Below the pieces are notes generated by a model that did not search any database, was not told the DNA's origin, and worked only from the letters and a program-made list of their open reading frames with translations. Below, piece by piece: positions 51,749 to 60,194 of a DNA stretch of 64,000 nt; position 1 is the first letter of the stretch; every line of letters begins with the position of its first letter. The translations under genes and the position numbers were made by a program. Source of the DNA: an uncultured Eubacteriales bacterium (GTDB lineage Bacteria > Bacillota > Clostridia > Oscillospirales > Oscillospiraceae); assembly GCA_900548625.1 (NCBI GenBank), contig URLO01000006.1, forward strand, positions 12,929 through 76,928, in the 5' to 3' direction.

Positions 51749-51788
51749 TTAAATCTTCGCGCAATTCCATCTTAAATCCATGTTAAAT
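51749..51788. promoter_or_regulatory. Candidate Pho box between the cotransporter and phoP-phoR
   Basis: TTAAAT occurs at 51749-51754, 51772-51777 and 51783-51788. The last two are 11 bases apart and the first is 23 bases upstream, the spacing expected for PhoP/PhoB direct repeats (6-7 bases plus 4-5). A -10-like CACTATAG near 51812 follows. Confidence 0.5.
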
Positions 51789-51864
51789 ATTGCTTTTCCG
51801 ACTGTTTTCACGTACACTATAGCTGGCCGGTCACGGCACATCCTCACGAAGCGGAGGTTTCTGT

Positions 51865-52539
51865 ATGATCTATCTGCTGGAAGACGACGACAGCATCCGC
51901 AAGCTCGTCACCTACGGTCTGGAAAGTCAGGGCTATGCCGCGCGCGGCTTTGCGCGCCCGTCCGAGTTCTGGCGCGCCATGGACGAGGAGACTCCCGAGC
52001 TGCTGCTGCTCGACATCATGCTCCCGGAGGAGGACGGCCTGTGCATTTTGCAGCGGCTGCGCTCCGCCGCCGCCACAAAAAAGCTGCCCGTCATCATCCT
52101 GACCGCCAAAAACACCGAATATGACCGCGTCATCGGCCTCGACGGCGGCGCGGACGACTTTGTATCCAAGCCTTTCGGCATGATGGAGCTGCTCGCACGC
52201 GTGCGCGCCGTCCTGCGCCGCAGCGCGCCCTCCGGCGCAGACGGCGGCTTTCAGATCGGCTCGCTTTACGTCTCACCGCCGCGTCACATCGTCCGCGTGG
52301 ATGACCGCGACGTGCAGCTCACAAACAAGGAATTTGAGCTTCTGTGCCTGCTGGTGGAAAACCGCGGCATCGTCCTCACGCGCGGCACGCTGATGGACAA
52401 AGTCTGGGGCTTTGACTGCGACCGCGAAAACCGGACGCTCGATGTCCACATCCGGACGCTCCGCGTCAAGCTGGGCGAGGCAGGCTCGTGCATCGAGACG
52501 GTGCGCGGCGTCGGCTATAAGATCGGGAGCGGCGTATGA
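51865..52539 (+). CDS. phoP: OmpR/PhoB-family response regulator (PhoP-type)
   Basis: The 224-residue protein has a receiver domain (IYLLEDDDSIRKLVTYGLE; phospho-acceptor Asp50 in LLLLDIMLPEEDG; Lys in FVSKPFGMMELLARV) and an OmpR-type winged helix (LTNKEFELLCLLVENRG; RTLDVHIRTLRVKLGE; ETVRGVGYKIG). Its overlap of four bases with the kinase gene and the adjacent Na/Pi cotransporter make a phosphate-starvation role likely. The gene starts after CGGAGG-type bases. Confidence 0.87.
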   Translation: MIYLLEDDDSIRKLVTYGLESQGYAARGFARPSEFWRAMDEETPELLLLDIMLPEEDGLCILQRLRSAAATKKLPVIILTAKNTEYDRVIGLDGGADDFVSKPFGMMELLARVRAVLRRSAPSGADGGFQIGSLYVSPPRHIVRVDDRDVQLTNKEFELLCLLVENRGIVLTRGTLMDKVWGFDCDRENRTLDVHIRTLRVKLGEAGSCIETVRGVGYKIGSGV

Positions 52540-54212
52540 CGGCGAAGATCTTCCGCAATTCCTTTCTGATCGGCATCACCGTCCTTCTCGTCAGCTCCGT
52601 CCTCTTTTTCGCCGTCATGTTCAGCAACTATGAAAATCAGGCCTTTGAGCGCCTCAGCGCGGAGGCGGAGAGCATTTCGCTCGCGCTCGACCGGTCCGGC
52701 CTCTCCTATCTTGAGAGCCTGCGCGCATCCGACCGCGTGACGCTCATCGCGCCGGACGGCAGCGTGCTGTTTGACAATTTCGCCGATCCCGCCGCTCTGT
52801 CCGATCACCTCGCCCGCGAGGAGGTGCAGCAGGCGCTGCGCACCGGCACGGGGCGTGCCTCGCGCGATTCCGAGACCGTTCTGGAGCGCACGCACTATTA
52901 TGCCCTGCGGCTTTCGGACGGCAGCGTGCTGCGCACGGCCTGCACGCAAAAATCGATCGTTTCCATGGCGCTTTTGCTGCTCGCGCCGCTTCTGTGGGTC
53001 ATCGCGCTGGTGCTGATCCTCTGCGGCGTGCTGTCGTATCGCCTTGCCCAGCAGATCACAAGGCCGATCAACGCCATCGATCTGGACGATCCCGTGCCGG
53101 ATGCGAGTTATAAAGAGCTTGCGCCGCTGGTCAGCCGCATTCAGGAGCTTCAGCGCACCAGCCGCAGCCAACTCGATGAGCTGAGTCTGCGCCAGCGTGA
53201 ATTCACCGCCATCACCAAAAATATGCGCGAGGGCTTTCTGCTGCTCGACGGGAGGGCGCGCATCCTCTCCGGCAACCAGAGCGCCATGCAGCTTCTCTCC
53301 CTCGAGCCTGACAGCGACCCGCTCTGCGATCTTCGCACCGTGTGCCATGTGCCGGAGCTTCTGAGCGCCGTGGACACGGCGCTCGCCGGAAACCACGCCG
53401 AGGTGCTTCTGACGCGCGAGGCCGTCACATGGCAGGTCATCGCAAACGGCGTCACATCCGGCGGCAGCACCGTCGGCGCGGTCGTCCTGCTGATGGACGT
53501 GACCGAGCGTGAGCAGCGCGAGGCGCTGCGCCGGGAGTTTTCCGCCAATGTCTCGCACGAGCTGAAAACGCCGCTGACCTCGATCTCCGGCTTTGCCGAG
53601 CTGATGCAGGCAGGGCTTGTGCCGCCGGAAAAAATGCAGGAATTCTCCGCCGACATCTACCGCGAGTCGCGGCGGCTGCTGGCGCTGGTCAACGACATCA
53701 TCAAGCTCTCCCGCCTCGACGAGGGCGCCGGCCGTCTCGAGCGGCAGAGCGTTGACCTGTACGCACTCTCGCAGCACGTCCTGTGCAGCCTGCAAAGCGT
53801 GGCGGAGCAGCGCAAGATCCGTCTCACGCTCTGCGGCGAGCACATCTCGGTCAGCGGCGCGGCCGCGCTGCTGGAGGAAATGCTCTATAACCTCTGCGAC
53901 AACGCCGTCAAATACAATGTTGACGGCGGCAGCGTCACCGTCAGTGTCCGCGCCTGCGGCGGCGAGACGCTGCTCACCGTCTCCGACACCGGCATCGGCA
54001 TTCCCTACGCGCATCAGAGCCGCGTATTCGAGCGCTTCTACCGCGTGGACAAGAGCCACTCCAAGGCGGTCGGCGGTACGGGCCTCGGTCTTTCCATCGT
54101 CAAGCACGCCGCGCAGTATCACAATGCCCGTCTGGAGCTGCAAAGCGATGTCGGAAAAGGCACCGAGATCCGCATCTTTTTCCCCGCCGTGAGACCTGCG
54201 TCCCCTTCGTAA
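52536..54212 (+). CDS. phoR: Membrane sensor histidine kinase (PhoR-type)
   Basis: The 558-residue protein has an N-terminal membrane helix, an extracellular segment, and a second helix at about 145-170 (MALLLLAPLLWVIALVLILCG). A HAMP-like stretch and a PAS-like domain (NMREGFLLLDGRARILSGNQ) follow. The kinase core comes next: EFSANVSHELKTPLTSISGF with His341, NLCDNAVKYN (N box), VSDTGIGIP (G1) and GGTGLGLSIV (G2). It phosphorylates the response regulator encoded with it. The signal is presumed to be phosphate status from the gene context. Confidence 0.87.
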   Translation: MTAKIFRNSFLIGITVLLVSSVLFFAVMFSNYENQAFERLSAEAESISLALDRSGLSYLESLRASDRVTLIAPDGSVLFDNFADPAALSDHLAREEVQQALRTGTGRASRDSETVLERTHYYALRLSDGSVLRTACTQKSIVSMALLLLAPLLWVIALVLILCGVLSYRLAQQITRPINAIDLDDPVPDASYKELAPLVSRIQELQRTSRSQLDELSLRQREFTAITKNMREGFLLLDGRARILSGNQSAMQLLSLEPDSDPLCDLRTVCHVPELLSAVDTALAGNHAEVLLTREAVTWQVIANGVTSGGSTVGAVVLLMDVTEREQREALRREFSANVSHELKTPLTSISGFAELMQAGLVPPEKMQEFSADIYRESRRLLALVNDIIKLSRLDEGAGRLERQSVDLYALSQHVLCSLQSVAEQRKIRLTLCGEHISVSGAAALLEEMLYNLCDNAVKYNVDGGSVTVSVRACGGETLLTVSDTGIGIPYAHQSRVFERFYRVDKSHSKAVGGTGLGLSIVKHAAQYHNARLELQSDVGKGTEIRIFFPAVRPASPS

Positions 54213-54368
54213 AGAGCTTATGCTCCCGCTCGTCCTGATTTGCATATCGGGGCGTCTGCGGCAAATGTAAACTGTTTACGATTTCCACAATAATTCGGAG
54301 CTTATGAAGGGAATCCTGATACGCAGCGAGGCTGCATGATGCCGGACAGCAAAAATCGCGAGCCCGCA

Positions 54369-54395
54369 GCTTGTCAAAAAGGCTTTTTGACAAGC
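54369..54395. repeat. Solo terminal stem-loop of the repeat element
   Basis: GCTTGTCAAAAAGGCTTTTTGACAAGC, written as arms GCTTGTCAAAAA and its complement around GGC, is the right-end stem-loop of the element alone. It abuts the terminator at 54398, the same junction type as in full copies, but no core or second hairpin remains. Confidence 0.65.
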
Positions 54396-54397
54396 GC

Positions 54398-54432
54398 AAG
54401 CGCCTCCGTATTCAACGCATACGGAGGCGCTT
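54398..54432. terminator. Intrinsic terminator between phoR and the convergent DUF4015 gene
   Basis: A perfect 14-bp stem AAGCGCCTCCGTAT / ATACGGAGGCGCTT with a 7-base loop is followed by GCTTTTG. Confidence 0.8.
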
Positions 54433-54450
54433 GCTTTTGTTCCTTTAAGA

Positions 54451-56232
54451 TCATTCCAGCGCGTCAAAGGCCGGCTTGAAGCTTTCGAGCTTTGAGAGGC
54501 TGCACATCGCGTTCCACGCCATGAAGCCGCCGTCCAGCCCGTTTTCCTGAAGCGCCCGGATCTGGCCGGCGATCTCCTCCGCGCCGTAGGTGTTGTACGG
54601 CGTGCGGATGGCGTCATACGCCTGGATCCAGGTTCGCACAATGGCGGGGCTCGGCGTCTCGCTCTGACGCTCCGCTGCCTTTGCGCCCCAGTCGAGAAGC
54701 GTCTCATACGGATGCTCCCACGGACGGTATGTGCCGTTCTGGGCAAAGTGGTCGGGATACGGCATGCCGCTGATGACGTCAACGACATTGCTGATGGCAG
54801 GCCAGTACTGGCCGTAGGAGGTGACATAGGGGTTGTTCGTCTCACCAAAAACGTCGGCGCTGACGTACACGCCCACGTCATGCAGTTCCTCCACGGCGTA
54901 CATCAGAAAGCGCTGGATGGCCTGCGCCTTTGTCTCGCCGTACGTGTTGTGATAGTCGATGTTGCCGTTTTTCTCATACTGATACGTCCCGTCGGGGAAC
55001 CGGACGTAGTCAAACTGGATCTCGTTGAAGCCCATGCTCTGCACGGCCTCCTTCGCCAGCGCGACCTTGTACTCCCACACATAGCGGCAGAAGGCGCTCG
55101 GCCAGTAGCTGTTGGCAATGTAGAGCGGCTCGCCGTCCGTGTCGTTGATGCCGTACTCCGGATGGTCGGTGACAAAGAAGGAATCGTTGAAGGTCGTCAG
55201 CCGCCCGATCGCATAAAAGCCCGCGTCCTTGATCTTCTGAATGGCGGTCTGGTATTCCTCAAACGTGTTGTTGGCATACTTCCCGGTCGTGGGAGAGTAT
55301 TTGTCATAGACGCTGGAGGGGTAGCCGACGCTCGTGCCGTCGATGATGTTGACGACAAAGGCGTTGATCTTTGTCGTTTTCGCGTAGGCGATGTAGGCGT
55401 CGATGTCCGCGAGGATCTTCGGGTCGCAGGTCAGATAGATGGCGTAGACATGCTCCGGCATGACATTGTCCGCAAAGCTTGCCTTTTCCGTGGGGTAATA
55501 ATAGAGGCTTGCGCCGTCGCCGCCGTCATAGCGGTCCTCACGGCTGGCGTGCGTCATGTAGATGCCGAAGCGGTCATAGACCTCCATCGCCTCGTCGTAG
55601 TCCGCCGCGACATATTTGCCGCTGATATAGCCGGTCTTGCCGCGCGGCGTGCGGACATGATACTGGTGCACCACGCCGTTTGCCGTCTTGTCATAGCCCA
55701 GCACCGTCAGCTCCGTTCCCTGCTCGACCAGCTCGCCCAGCTCAATGGAGTCCTCCGTCATGCGAAGGTTCTGCGGCGTGCGGACAAAGACCTTTTTCTC
55801 CTGAACAACAGCCTGCTCATCGTCTGTCAGATTGTCCTCACAGATATAGCCATACTGCGGCACGTCCAGATACGTCAGATAATAGAGCTTTCCGTCATGT
55901 TCGAGCATGTCGGACGTGGAAAAGGTCACCTGCCCGCCGCGTGCGACCGTTCCGCTCTGTGTGAAGTTCCGGTCATAGTAGGCGATCTCCGGCGCATCCG
56001 CGCAGAGCCACGCCGTCTGATACGGCTTCTCCGCAGTGACCTCCGACTCCTCCTCGGGCGCTTTTCGTCCGCCGGCCAGCACACAGATCAGAAGGATCAG
56101 CGCGATCAGCACCAGCACTGCGAGCAGCGCCAGCCATGTATTCTGGCGCAGAAACCGAAGCACCTGCTCGCGGCGGTGCATTCTTCTGGCCTCAGCCGCC
56201 GGATTTTTCCGCTTTTTTGCGCTGCGTTTCAT
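54451..56232 (-). CDS. Membrane-anchored DUF4015 putative glycoside hydrolase with SH3-like region
   Basis: The 593-residue protein has a basic N-terminus, one membrane helix (about 33-54, ALLAVLVLIALILLICVLAGG), an SH3-like segment (about 80-200, ending GKTGYISGKYVAADYDEA) and a C-terminal TIM-barrel-like DUF4015 domain: GIYMTHASREDR, INAFVVNIIDGTSVGYPS, MGFNEIQFDYVRFPDG, GVYVSADVFGETN, WIQAYDAIRTPYN. The Asp and Glu in QFDYVRFPDG and ADVFGE are the likely catalytic region. It probably acts on the outer cell wall or a surface polysaccharide; the substrate is unknown. The ATG at 56232 follows AGGGAG. Confidence 0.8.
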   Translation of the reverse strand: MKRSAKKRKNPAAEARRMHRREQVLRFLRQNTWLALLAVLVLIALILLICVLAGGRKAPEEESEVTAEKPYQTAWLCADAPEIAYYDRNFTQSGTVARGGQVTFSTSDMLEHDGKLYYLTYLDVPQYGYICEDNLTDDEQAVVQEKKVFVRTPQNLRMTEDSIELGELVEQGTELTVLGYDKTANGVVHQYHVRTPRGKTGYISGKYVAADYDEAMEVYDRFGIYMTHASREDRYDGGDGASLYYYPTEKASFADNVMPEHVYAIYLTCDPKILADIDAYIAYAKTTKINAFVVNIIDGTSVGYPSSVYDKYSPTTGKYANNTFEEYQTAIQKIKDAGFYAIGRLTTFNDSFFVTDHPEYGINDTDGEPLYIANSYWPSAFCRYVWEYKVALAKEAVQSMGFNEIQFDYVRFPDGTYQYEKNGNIDYHNTYGETKAQAIQRFLMYAVEELHDVGVYVSADVFGETNNPYVTSYGQYWPAISNVVDVISGMPYPDHFAQNGTYRPWEHPYETLLDWGAKAAERQSETPSPAIVRTWIQAYDAIRTPYNTYGAEEIAGQIRALQENGLDGGFMAWNAMCSLSKLESFKPAFDALE

Positions 56233-56574
56233 GATAACGCTCCCTAACATTGAGATGGGCATATTATACACCAACTTTTTTCGAATTTCCACCTTTTCCG
56301 CCAACATTGTGAATTATAGCTGAAATTTGGTGATTTTTCTTCCCTCTTGCTCCATTTTTCCGTCATTTGATTTTGGTTTTCAATCTTTCTGCGCCATTTT
56401 TCCTTGAAAAGTGAAAATTTGTCACCATTATGTAAACCCGTTTTTCAAACTTTTTTCAAAGTTCGGATGACATAATATATATTACGTTTTCTCTTTTGCC
56501 TGCTTATTCGATTTTTCCGGTGCAGCCACAGCAGAGAGTGCGTCGGAAAAATGGCGTTTTTCTTTGTGCAGCAA

Positions 56575-56603
56575 TTGACAATTCTCCGCGCACGCGATAC
56601 AAT
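56575..56603 (+). promoter_or_regulatory. Promoter of the shikimate operon
   Basis: Consensus TTGACA (56575-56580) and TACAAT (56598-56603) have a 17-base spacer. They leave a leader of about 185 bases before aroF. The rest of the 563-bp gap upstream (56233-56574) is AT-rich and shows only promoter-like TATAAT for the minus-strand gene near 56263. Confidence 0.75.
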
Positions 56604-56637
56604 ATTGCCAAGTCATATTATATTGAAGCGTTTTCTT

Positions 56638-56694
56638 ATGAAGCGTTCTGTTTCTTGCGCATTTGCTCGTTTTTGCTTTGCTATGACGGCATAG
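56638..56694 (+). CDS. Putative Phe-containing leader peptide of the aro operon
   Basis: An 18-codon frame (MKRSVSCAFARFCFAMTA) begins about 28 bases after the expected transcription start and stops 45 bases before the leader terminator. Three of its residues 9-14 are Phe. The ribosome-binding site (GAAG) is weak. The arrangement resembles amino-acid attenuators, in which ribosome stalling at control codons decides read-through. Confidence 0.4.
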   Translation: MKRSVSCAFARFCFAMTA

Positions 56695-56739
56695 TAAAGG
56701 TAATTTGTGATGCGTAAAAAAGCTTTTATCGTATTTTTT

Positions 56740-56769
56740 GCGGCGCAGATTACACTGTGCCGCTTTTTT
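56740..56769 (+). terminator. Leader terminator (attenuator) upstream of aroF
   Basis: GCGGCGCAG / CTGTGCCGC (one G.T pair) with loop ATTACA is followed by six T, 26 bases before the aroF start. It lies downstream of the operon promoter and so must be bypassed for expression. Confidence 0.75.
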
Positions 56770-56795
56770 ATTTCTTCTGATTCGGAGGGAAGATC

Positions 56796-57797
56796 ATGCT
56801 TGTCATTCTCAGGCACAATATTTCCGAGGAAAAGCGGGATCAGCTCATCGGCTGGCTTCAGTCGCAGCAGCTCGGCGTCCACATTTCCGTCGGTTCTTAT
56901 CATACCGTTCTCGGTCTCATCGGCGACACCAGCCACATCGATATCGACCGTATCCGCAGCCTTGACATCGTTGAGTCCGTCAAGCAGGTCAGCGATCCTT
57001 TCAGATGCTCCAGCCGCAAATCCCACCCCGAGGACACGGTAGTCGAGATCGGAAACGTCAAAATCGGCGGCGGGCACTTCTGCACGATCGCAGGGCCGTG
57101 CTCGGTCGAAAGCGAGGAGCAGATCGTCACCATCGCAAGGGAAGTCAAGCGCGCAGGTGCAGATCTCCTGCGCGGCGGCGCTTTCAAGCCGCGCACCTCG
57201 CCTTACGCTTTTCAGGGGCTCAAGGCAGAGGGGCTCGAGCTTCTGAAGATCGCACGGCAGGAGACGGGGCTTCCCATCGTCTCCGAGATCATGGGCGTCA
57301 ACGCCCTCGATCTTTTCGAGGACGTGGACGTCATTCAGGTCGGCGCGCGCAATATGCAGAACTTCGACCTTCTGACAGAGCTTGGAAAGCTCGACAAGCC
57401 GGTCCTCCTCAAGCGCGGTCTTGGCAGCACACTGAAGGAGCTTCTGATGAGCGCGGAGTATATCATGGCCGGCGGCAATGCACGCGTCATCCTCTGTGAG
57501 CGCGGCATCCGTACCTTCGAGACCGATACCCGCAACACGCTCGACCTGTCCGCCGTGCCGATGCTGCACGAGCTGAGCCACCTGCCCGTGATCGTCGATC
57601 CGAGCCATGCGACCGGCATTGCCGCCCTCGTTCCGCCGATGTCTCTCGCCGCGGCGGCATGCGGCGCAGACGGCATCATCGTCGAGGTGCACAACGCCCC
57701 CGCACACGCGCTGTGCGATGGCGTGCAGGCGCTCACGCCGCCGCAGTTCGCGGCACTTGCCGAAAAGCTGCGCCGTGTGCGCGAGGTGATCGCATGA
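56796..57797 (+). CDS. aroF: 3-deoxy-7-phosphoheptulonate synthase (DAHP synthase)
   Basis: The 333-residue enzyme has a ferredoxin-like N-terminal regulatory domain (LVILRHNISEEKRDQLIGWLQS, about residues 1-75) and the DAHP synthase barrel: FCTIAGPCSVESEEQI, RGGAFKPRTSPYAFQGL, VGARNMQNFDLL, KRGLGSTLKE, and IVDPSHATG. This Thermotoga-type layout is often inhibited by Tyr or Phe through the N-terminal domain. It starts the shikimate pathway from PEP and erythrose-4-phosphate. GGAGGG precedes the ATG. Confidence 0.93.
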   Translation: MLVILRHNISEEKRDQLIGWLQSQQLGVHISVGSYHTVLGLIGDTSHIDIDRIRSLDIVESVKQVSDPFRCSSRKSHPEDTVVEIGNVKIGGGHFCTIAGPCSVESEEQIVTIAREVKRAGADLLRGGAFKPRTSPYAFQGLKAEGLELLKIARQETGLPIVSEIMGVNALDLFEDVDVIQVGARNMQNFDLLTELGKLDKPVLLKRGLGSTLKELLMSAEYIMAGGNARVILCERGIRTFETDTRNTLDLSAVPMLHELSHLPVIVDPSHATGIAALVPPMSLAAAACGADGIIVEVHNAPAHALCDGVQALTPPQFAALAEKLRRVREVIA

Positions 57798-57886
57798 GCG
57801 CCGTCGGAATCCCCGCCCCCACGGCGGCGTGCCTTCCGGCTGCGGACAATGACAAAAAGAAAAAGGAGGCAGCGGGCAGCCGATGA
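57794..57886 (+). CDS. 30-residue coupling ORF between aroF and aroB
   Basis: An ATG at 57794 overlaps the aroF stop by four bases (ATGA) and this frame's stop overlaps the aroB start by four bases. The 30 codons read MSAVGIPAPTAACLPAAD..., ending KKKKEAAGSR. The aroB site AGGAGG is 13 bases from its ATG, too far for good initiation, so ribosomes passing through this frame may deliver translation to aroB. The peptide shows no known domain and may have no function of its own. Confidence 0.4.
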   Translation: MSAVGIPAPTAACLPAADNDKKKKEAAGSR

Positions 57887-58941
57887 AAACCATACACATC
57901 CGTGCCTCCAAAAGCTATGACGTACTGGTCGGGCGCGGGCTTCTGCGCACGGCAGGCACGCACATCGCCGCTGTGACCGGCAGTGCGTGTGCCGCCGTCA
58001 TCTCCGATGACTGTGTTTTCCGCCTTTACGGCGAAGCGCTCTGTGCCTCGCTGGAGGCCGCGGGGCTGCGCACCGTGCATCATGTATTTCCGCGCGGTGA
58101 AGGCTCCAAAAATCTTCTGGAATATGCAAAGATCCTGAATTTTCTCGCCGAAAACCGCGTTACGCGCTCCGATGTGCTGGTCGCGCTGGGCGGCGGCGTT
58201 ACGGGCGACCTCGGCGGCTTTGCCGCGGCGACCTATCTGCGCGGCATTTCGTTCGTGCAGCTTCCCACCACGCTTCTGGCCGCGGTCGATTCCTCGGTCG
58301 GCGGCAAGACCGCAGTGGATCTTCCCGCCGGAAAAAATCTCGCGGGCGCGTTCTATCAGCCCGATCTGGTGCTATGCGACCTTGACACGCTGGACACACT
58401 TCCGCGCGAGACATTTCTGGACGGCTGCGCCGAGGTCATCAAATACGGCGTACTCGGAAGCCGCACTCTGTTTGACACGCTGGCGGAGATCCCGTCCGGC
58501 GAGACGCTCGAGGCAGTCGTGGCAGCCTGCGTGGAACAAAAGCGCGACATCGTGCAGTGCGATGAATTTGACCGTGGGATGCGCCAGCTTCTGAACCTCG
58601 GCCACACCTTCGGCCACGCGGTCGAGGCCTCCAGCCGCTTCACGCTCTCACACGGGAAGGCCGTCTCCATCGGCATGGCCATGGTCGCACGTGCGGCGTG
58701 CGTGCGCGGGCTCTGCAGGGAGGACGTGCGCGACGCCATTTCGGGCAGGCTCACGCACTACGGTCTTCCGACCGTCTGCCCCTATTCTGCCGACATGCTG
58801 CTCGGTGCGCTTTGCGCCGACAAGAAGATCTCCGGCTCCACGCTCCATCTCATCGTTCCGGCTGAGATCGGCCTCTGCCGCATTCTGCCCGTGCCGGTCG
58901 CGGAGCTTCCCGGCTGGCTGCATGACGGAGGCGCTCTATGA
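57883..58941 (+). CDS. aroB: 3-dehydroquinate synthase
   Basis: The 352-residue enzyme has VLVALGGGVTGDLGGFAAATYLRGISFVQLPTTLLAAVDSSVGGKTAVDLP, the NAD- and metal-binding heart of AroB. It is followed by NLVGAFYQP-type (NLAGAFYQPDLV), DGCAEVIKYG and LNLGHTFGHAVEA with the zinc histidines. It converts DAHP to dehydroquinate. Its stop overlaps the aroA start (ATGA). Confidence 0.95.
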   Translation: MKTIHIRASKSYDVLVGRGLLRTAGTHIAAVTGSACAAVISDDCVFRLYGEALCASLEAAGLRTVHHVFPRGEGSKNLLEYAKILNFLAENRVTRSDVLVALGGGVTGDLGGFAAATYLRGISFVQLPTTLLAAVDSSVGGKTAVDLPAGKNLAGAFYQPDLVLCDLDTLDTLPRETFLDGCAEVIKYGVLGSRTLFDTLAEIPSGETLEAVVAACVEQKRDIVQCDEFDRGMRQLLNLGHTFGHAVEASSRFTLSHGKAVSIGMAMVARAACVRGLCREDVRDAISGRLTHYGLPTVCPYSADMLLGALCADKKISGSTLHLIVPAEIGLCRILPVPVAELPGWLHDGGAL

Positions 58942-60194
58942 ACATCACCATTGCCCCCGGCCCGCGCACAGGCAGCATCCGCGTGCCCGCCTCCAAATCA
59001 CAGGCGCACCGGCTGCTGATCTGCGCGGCGCTCGGAACACATCCGGTCCGCCTGAGGCTGGACGGGCGCTCCAGGGACATTGACGCGACCGCCGCCTGCC
59101 TCCGCGCACTCGGCGCGGAGATTAAGGTGCAGGACGACGCGCTGACCGTCAGCCCCATCCGCGCCGTGCCGCAGGCGCCGTGCCATCTTTTTTGCGGCGA
59201 AAGCGGCTCCACGCTTCGCTTTCTGCTGCCGGTCTGCGGCGCGCTCGGCGCGCAGGCCGTCTTCCACATGGAAGGCCGCCTCCCCGAACGCCCGCTTGCA
59301 CCGCTTGACAGGCAGCTTCTCGCCCACGGTATGACCGTGCGGCAGGAGGGCGCGCTTTTATACGCGGGCGGGCGCCTCACAGGCGGAGCGTTCTCCCTGC
59401 CGGGAAGTGTCTCCTCCCAGTTTGTCTCCGGGCTTTTGATGGCACTGCCGCGCGTGGAGGGCGAAAGCCTTCTGACGCTCACAGACGCGCTCCAGTCCGC
59501 CGGATATGTCGATATGACGCTGGACGCGCTGCGGCTTTCCGGTGTTTCGGCTGAAAAAACACCGGAAGCCTTCCGCATCCCCGGTGGCCAGACCTTTTCT
59601 CTGCCGGAAGCGTGCGCAGTCGAGGGCGACTGGTCAAGCGCAGCATTCTTTCTCTGTGCGGGCGCTTTTTCCGCGCGTGGCATCCGCGTGTGCGGGCTGC
59701 GCGCAGACTCGTCTCAGGGTGACCGCGCCGTACTCGCGCTTCTGCGGCGCTTCGGCGCACAGGTCGAGGCGCATGAGGACGGCGTTCTTGTCCGGCACGG
59801 CACGCTGCGCGGCATCCGCATCGACGCGGCGCAGATCCCGGATCTCGTCCCGGCGCTGGCTGTGACTGCCGCCGGGGCCGTGGGCACGACCGTGATCGAG
59901 AATGCGGCACGTCTTCGCCTCAAGGAATCCGACCGTCTGCAAACGACGGCGGCGCTGCTCCGGGCGCTCGGCGCAGCGGTCACAGAGCTGCCGGACGGTC
60001 TTGTGATCGAGGGCAGGGGCAGTCTTTCCGGCGGCACGGTCAGCGCATACGGCGATCACCGCATCGCCATGTCCGCTGCGCTTGCTGCCGCGCTTGCCGA
60101 GTCTCCCGTCACCGTGACCGGCGCGGAGAGCGTGGAAAAATCCTATCCCCGGTTCTGGAGCGACCTTCGATCGCTGAAAGGAGATGCAGTATGA
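58938..60194 (+). CDS. aroA: 5-enolpyruvylshikimate-3-phosphate synthase
   Basis: The 418-residue enzyme has RVPASKSQAHRLLICAALG (substrate Lys), GESGSTLRFLLPVCGALG, a VSSQFVSGLLMALP segment, VEGDWSSAAFFLCAGA and LRLKESDRL, with late GDHRIAMSAALAA. It lacks the LPGSKSVSN-LFLGNAGTAMR form of class I and is closer to the divergent (class II-like) sequences of Firmicutes (GESGSTLRF). It joins shikimate-3-phosphate and PEP. Both ends overlap neighbours by four bases. Confidence 0.93.
   Translation: MNITIAPGPRTGSIRVPASKSQAHRLLICAALGTHPVRLRLDGRSRDIDATAACLRALGAEIKVQDDALTVSPIRAVPQAPCHLFCGESGSTLRFLLPVCGALGAQAVFHMEGRLPERPLAPLDRQLLAHGMTVRQEGALLYAGGRLTGGAFSLPGSVSSQFVSGLLMALPRVEGESLLTLTDALQSAGYVDMTLDALRLSGVSAEKTPEAFRIPGGQTFSLPEACAVEGDWSSAAFFLCAGAFSARGIRVCGLRADSSQGDRAVLALLRRFGAQVEAHEDGVLVRHGTLRGIRIDAAQIPDLVPALAVTAAGAVGTTVIENAARLRLKESDRLQTTAALLRALGAAVTELPDGLVIEGRGSLSGGTVSAYGDHRIAMSAALAAALAESPVTVTGAESVEKSYPRFWSDLRSLKGDAV

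Noticed and set aside
56707..57042. A 111-codon frame overlapping the aroF start
   Set aside because: It runs out of frame far into aroF. Only its Phe-rich beginning could matter, as a possible alternative leader; it is not a gene in itself.
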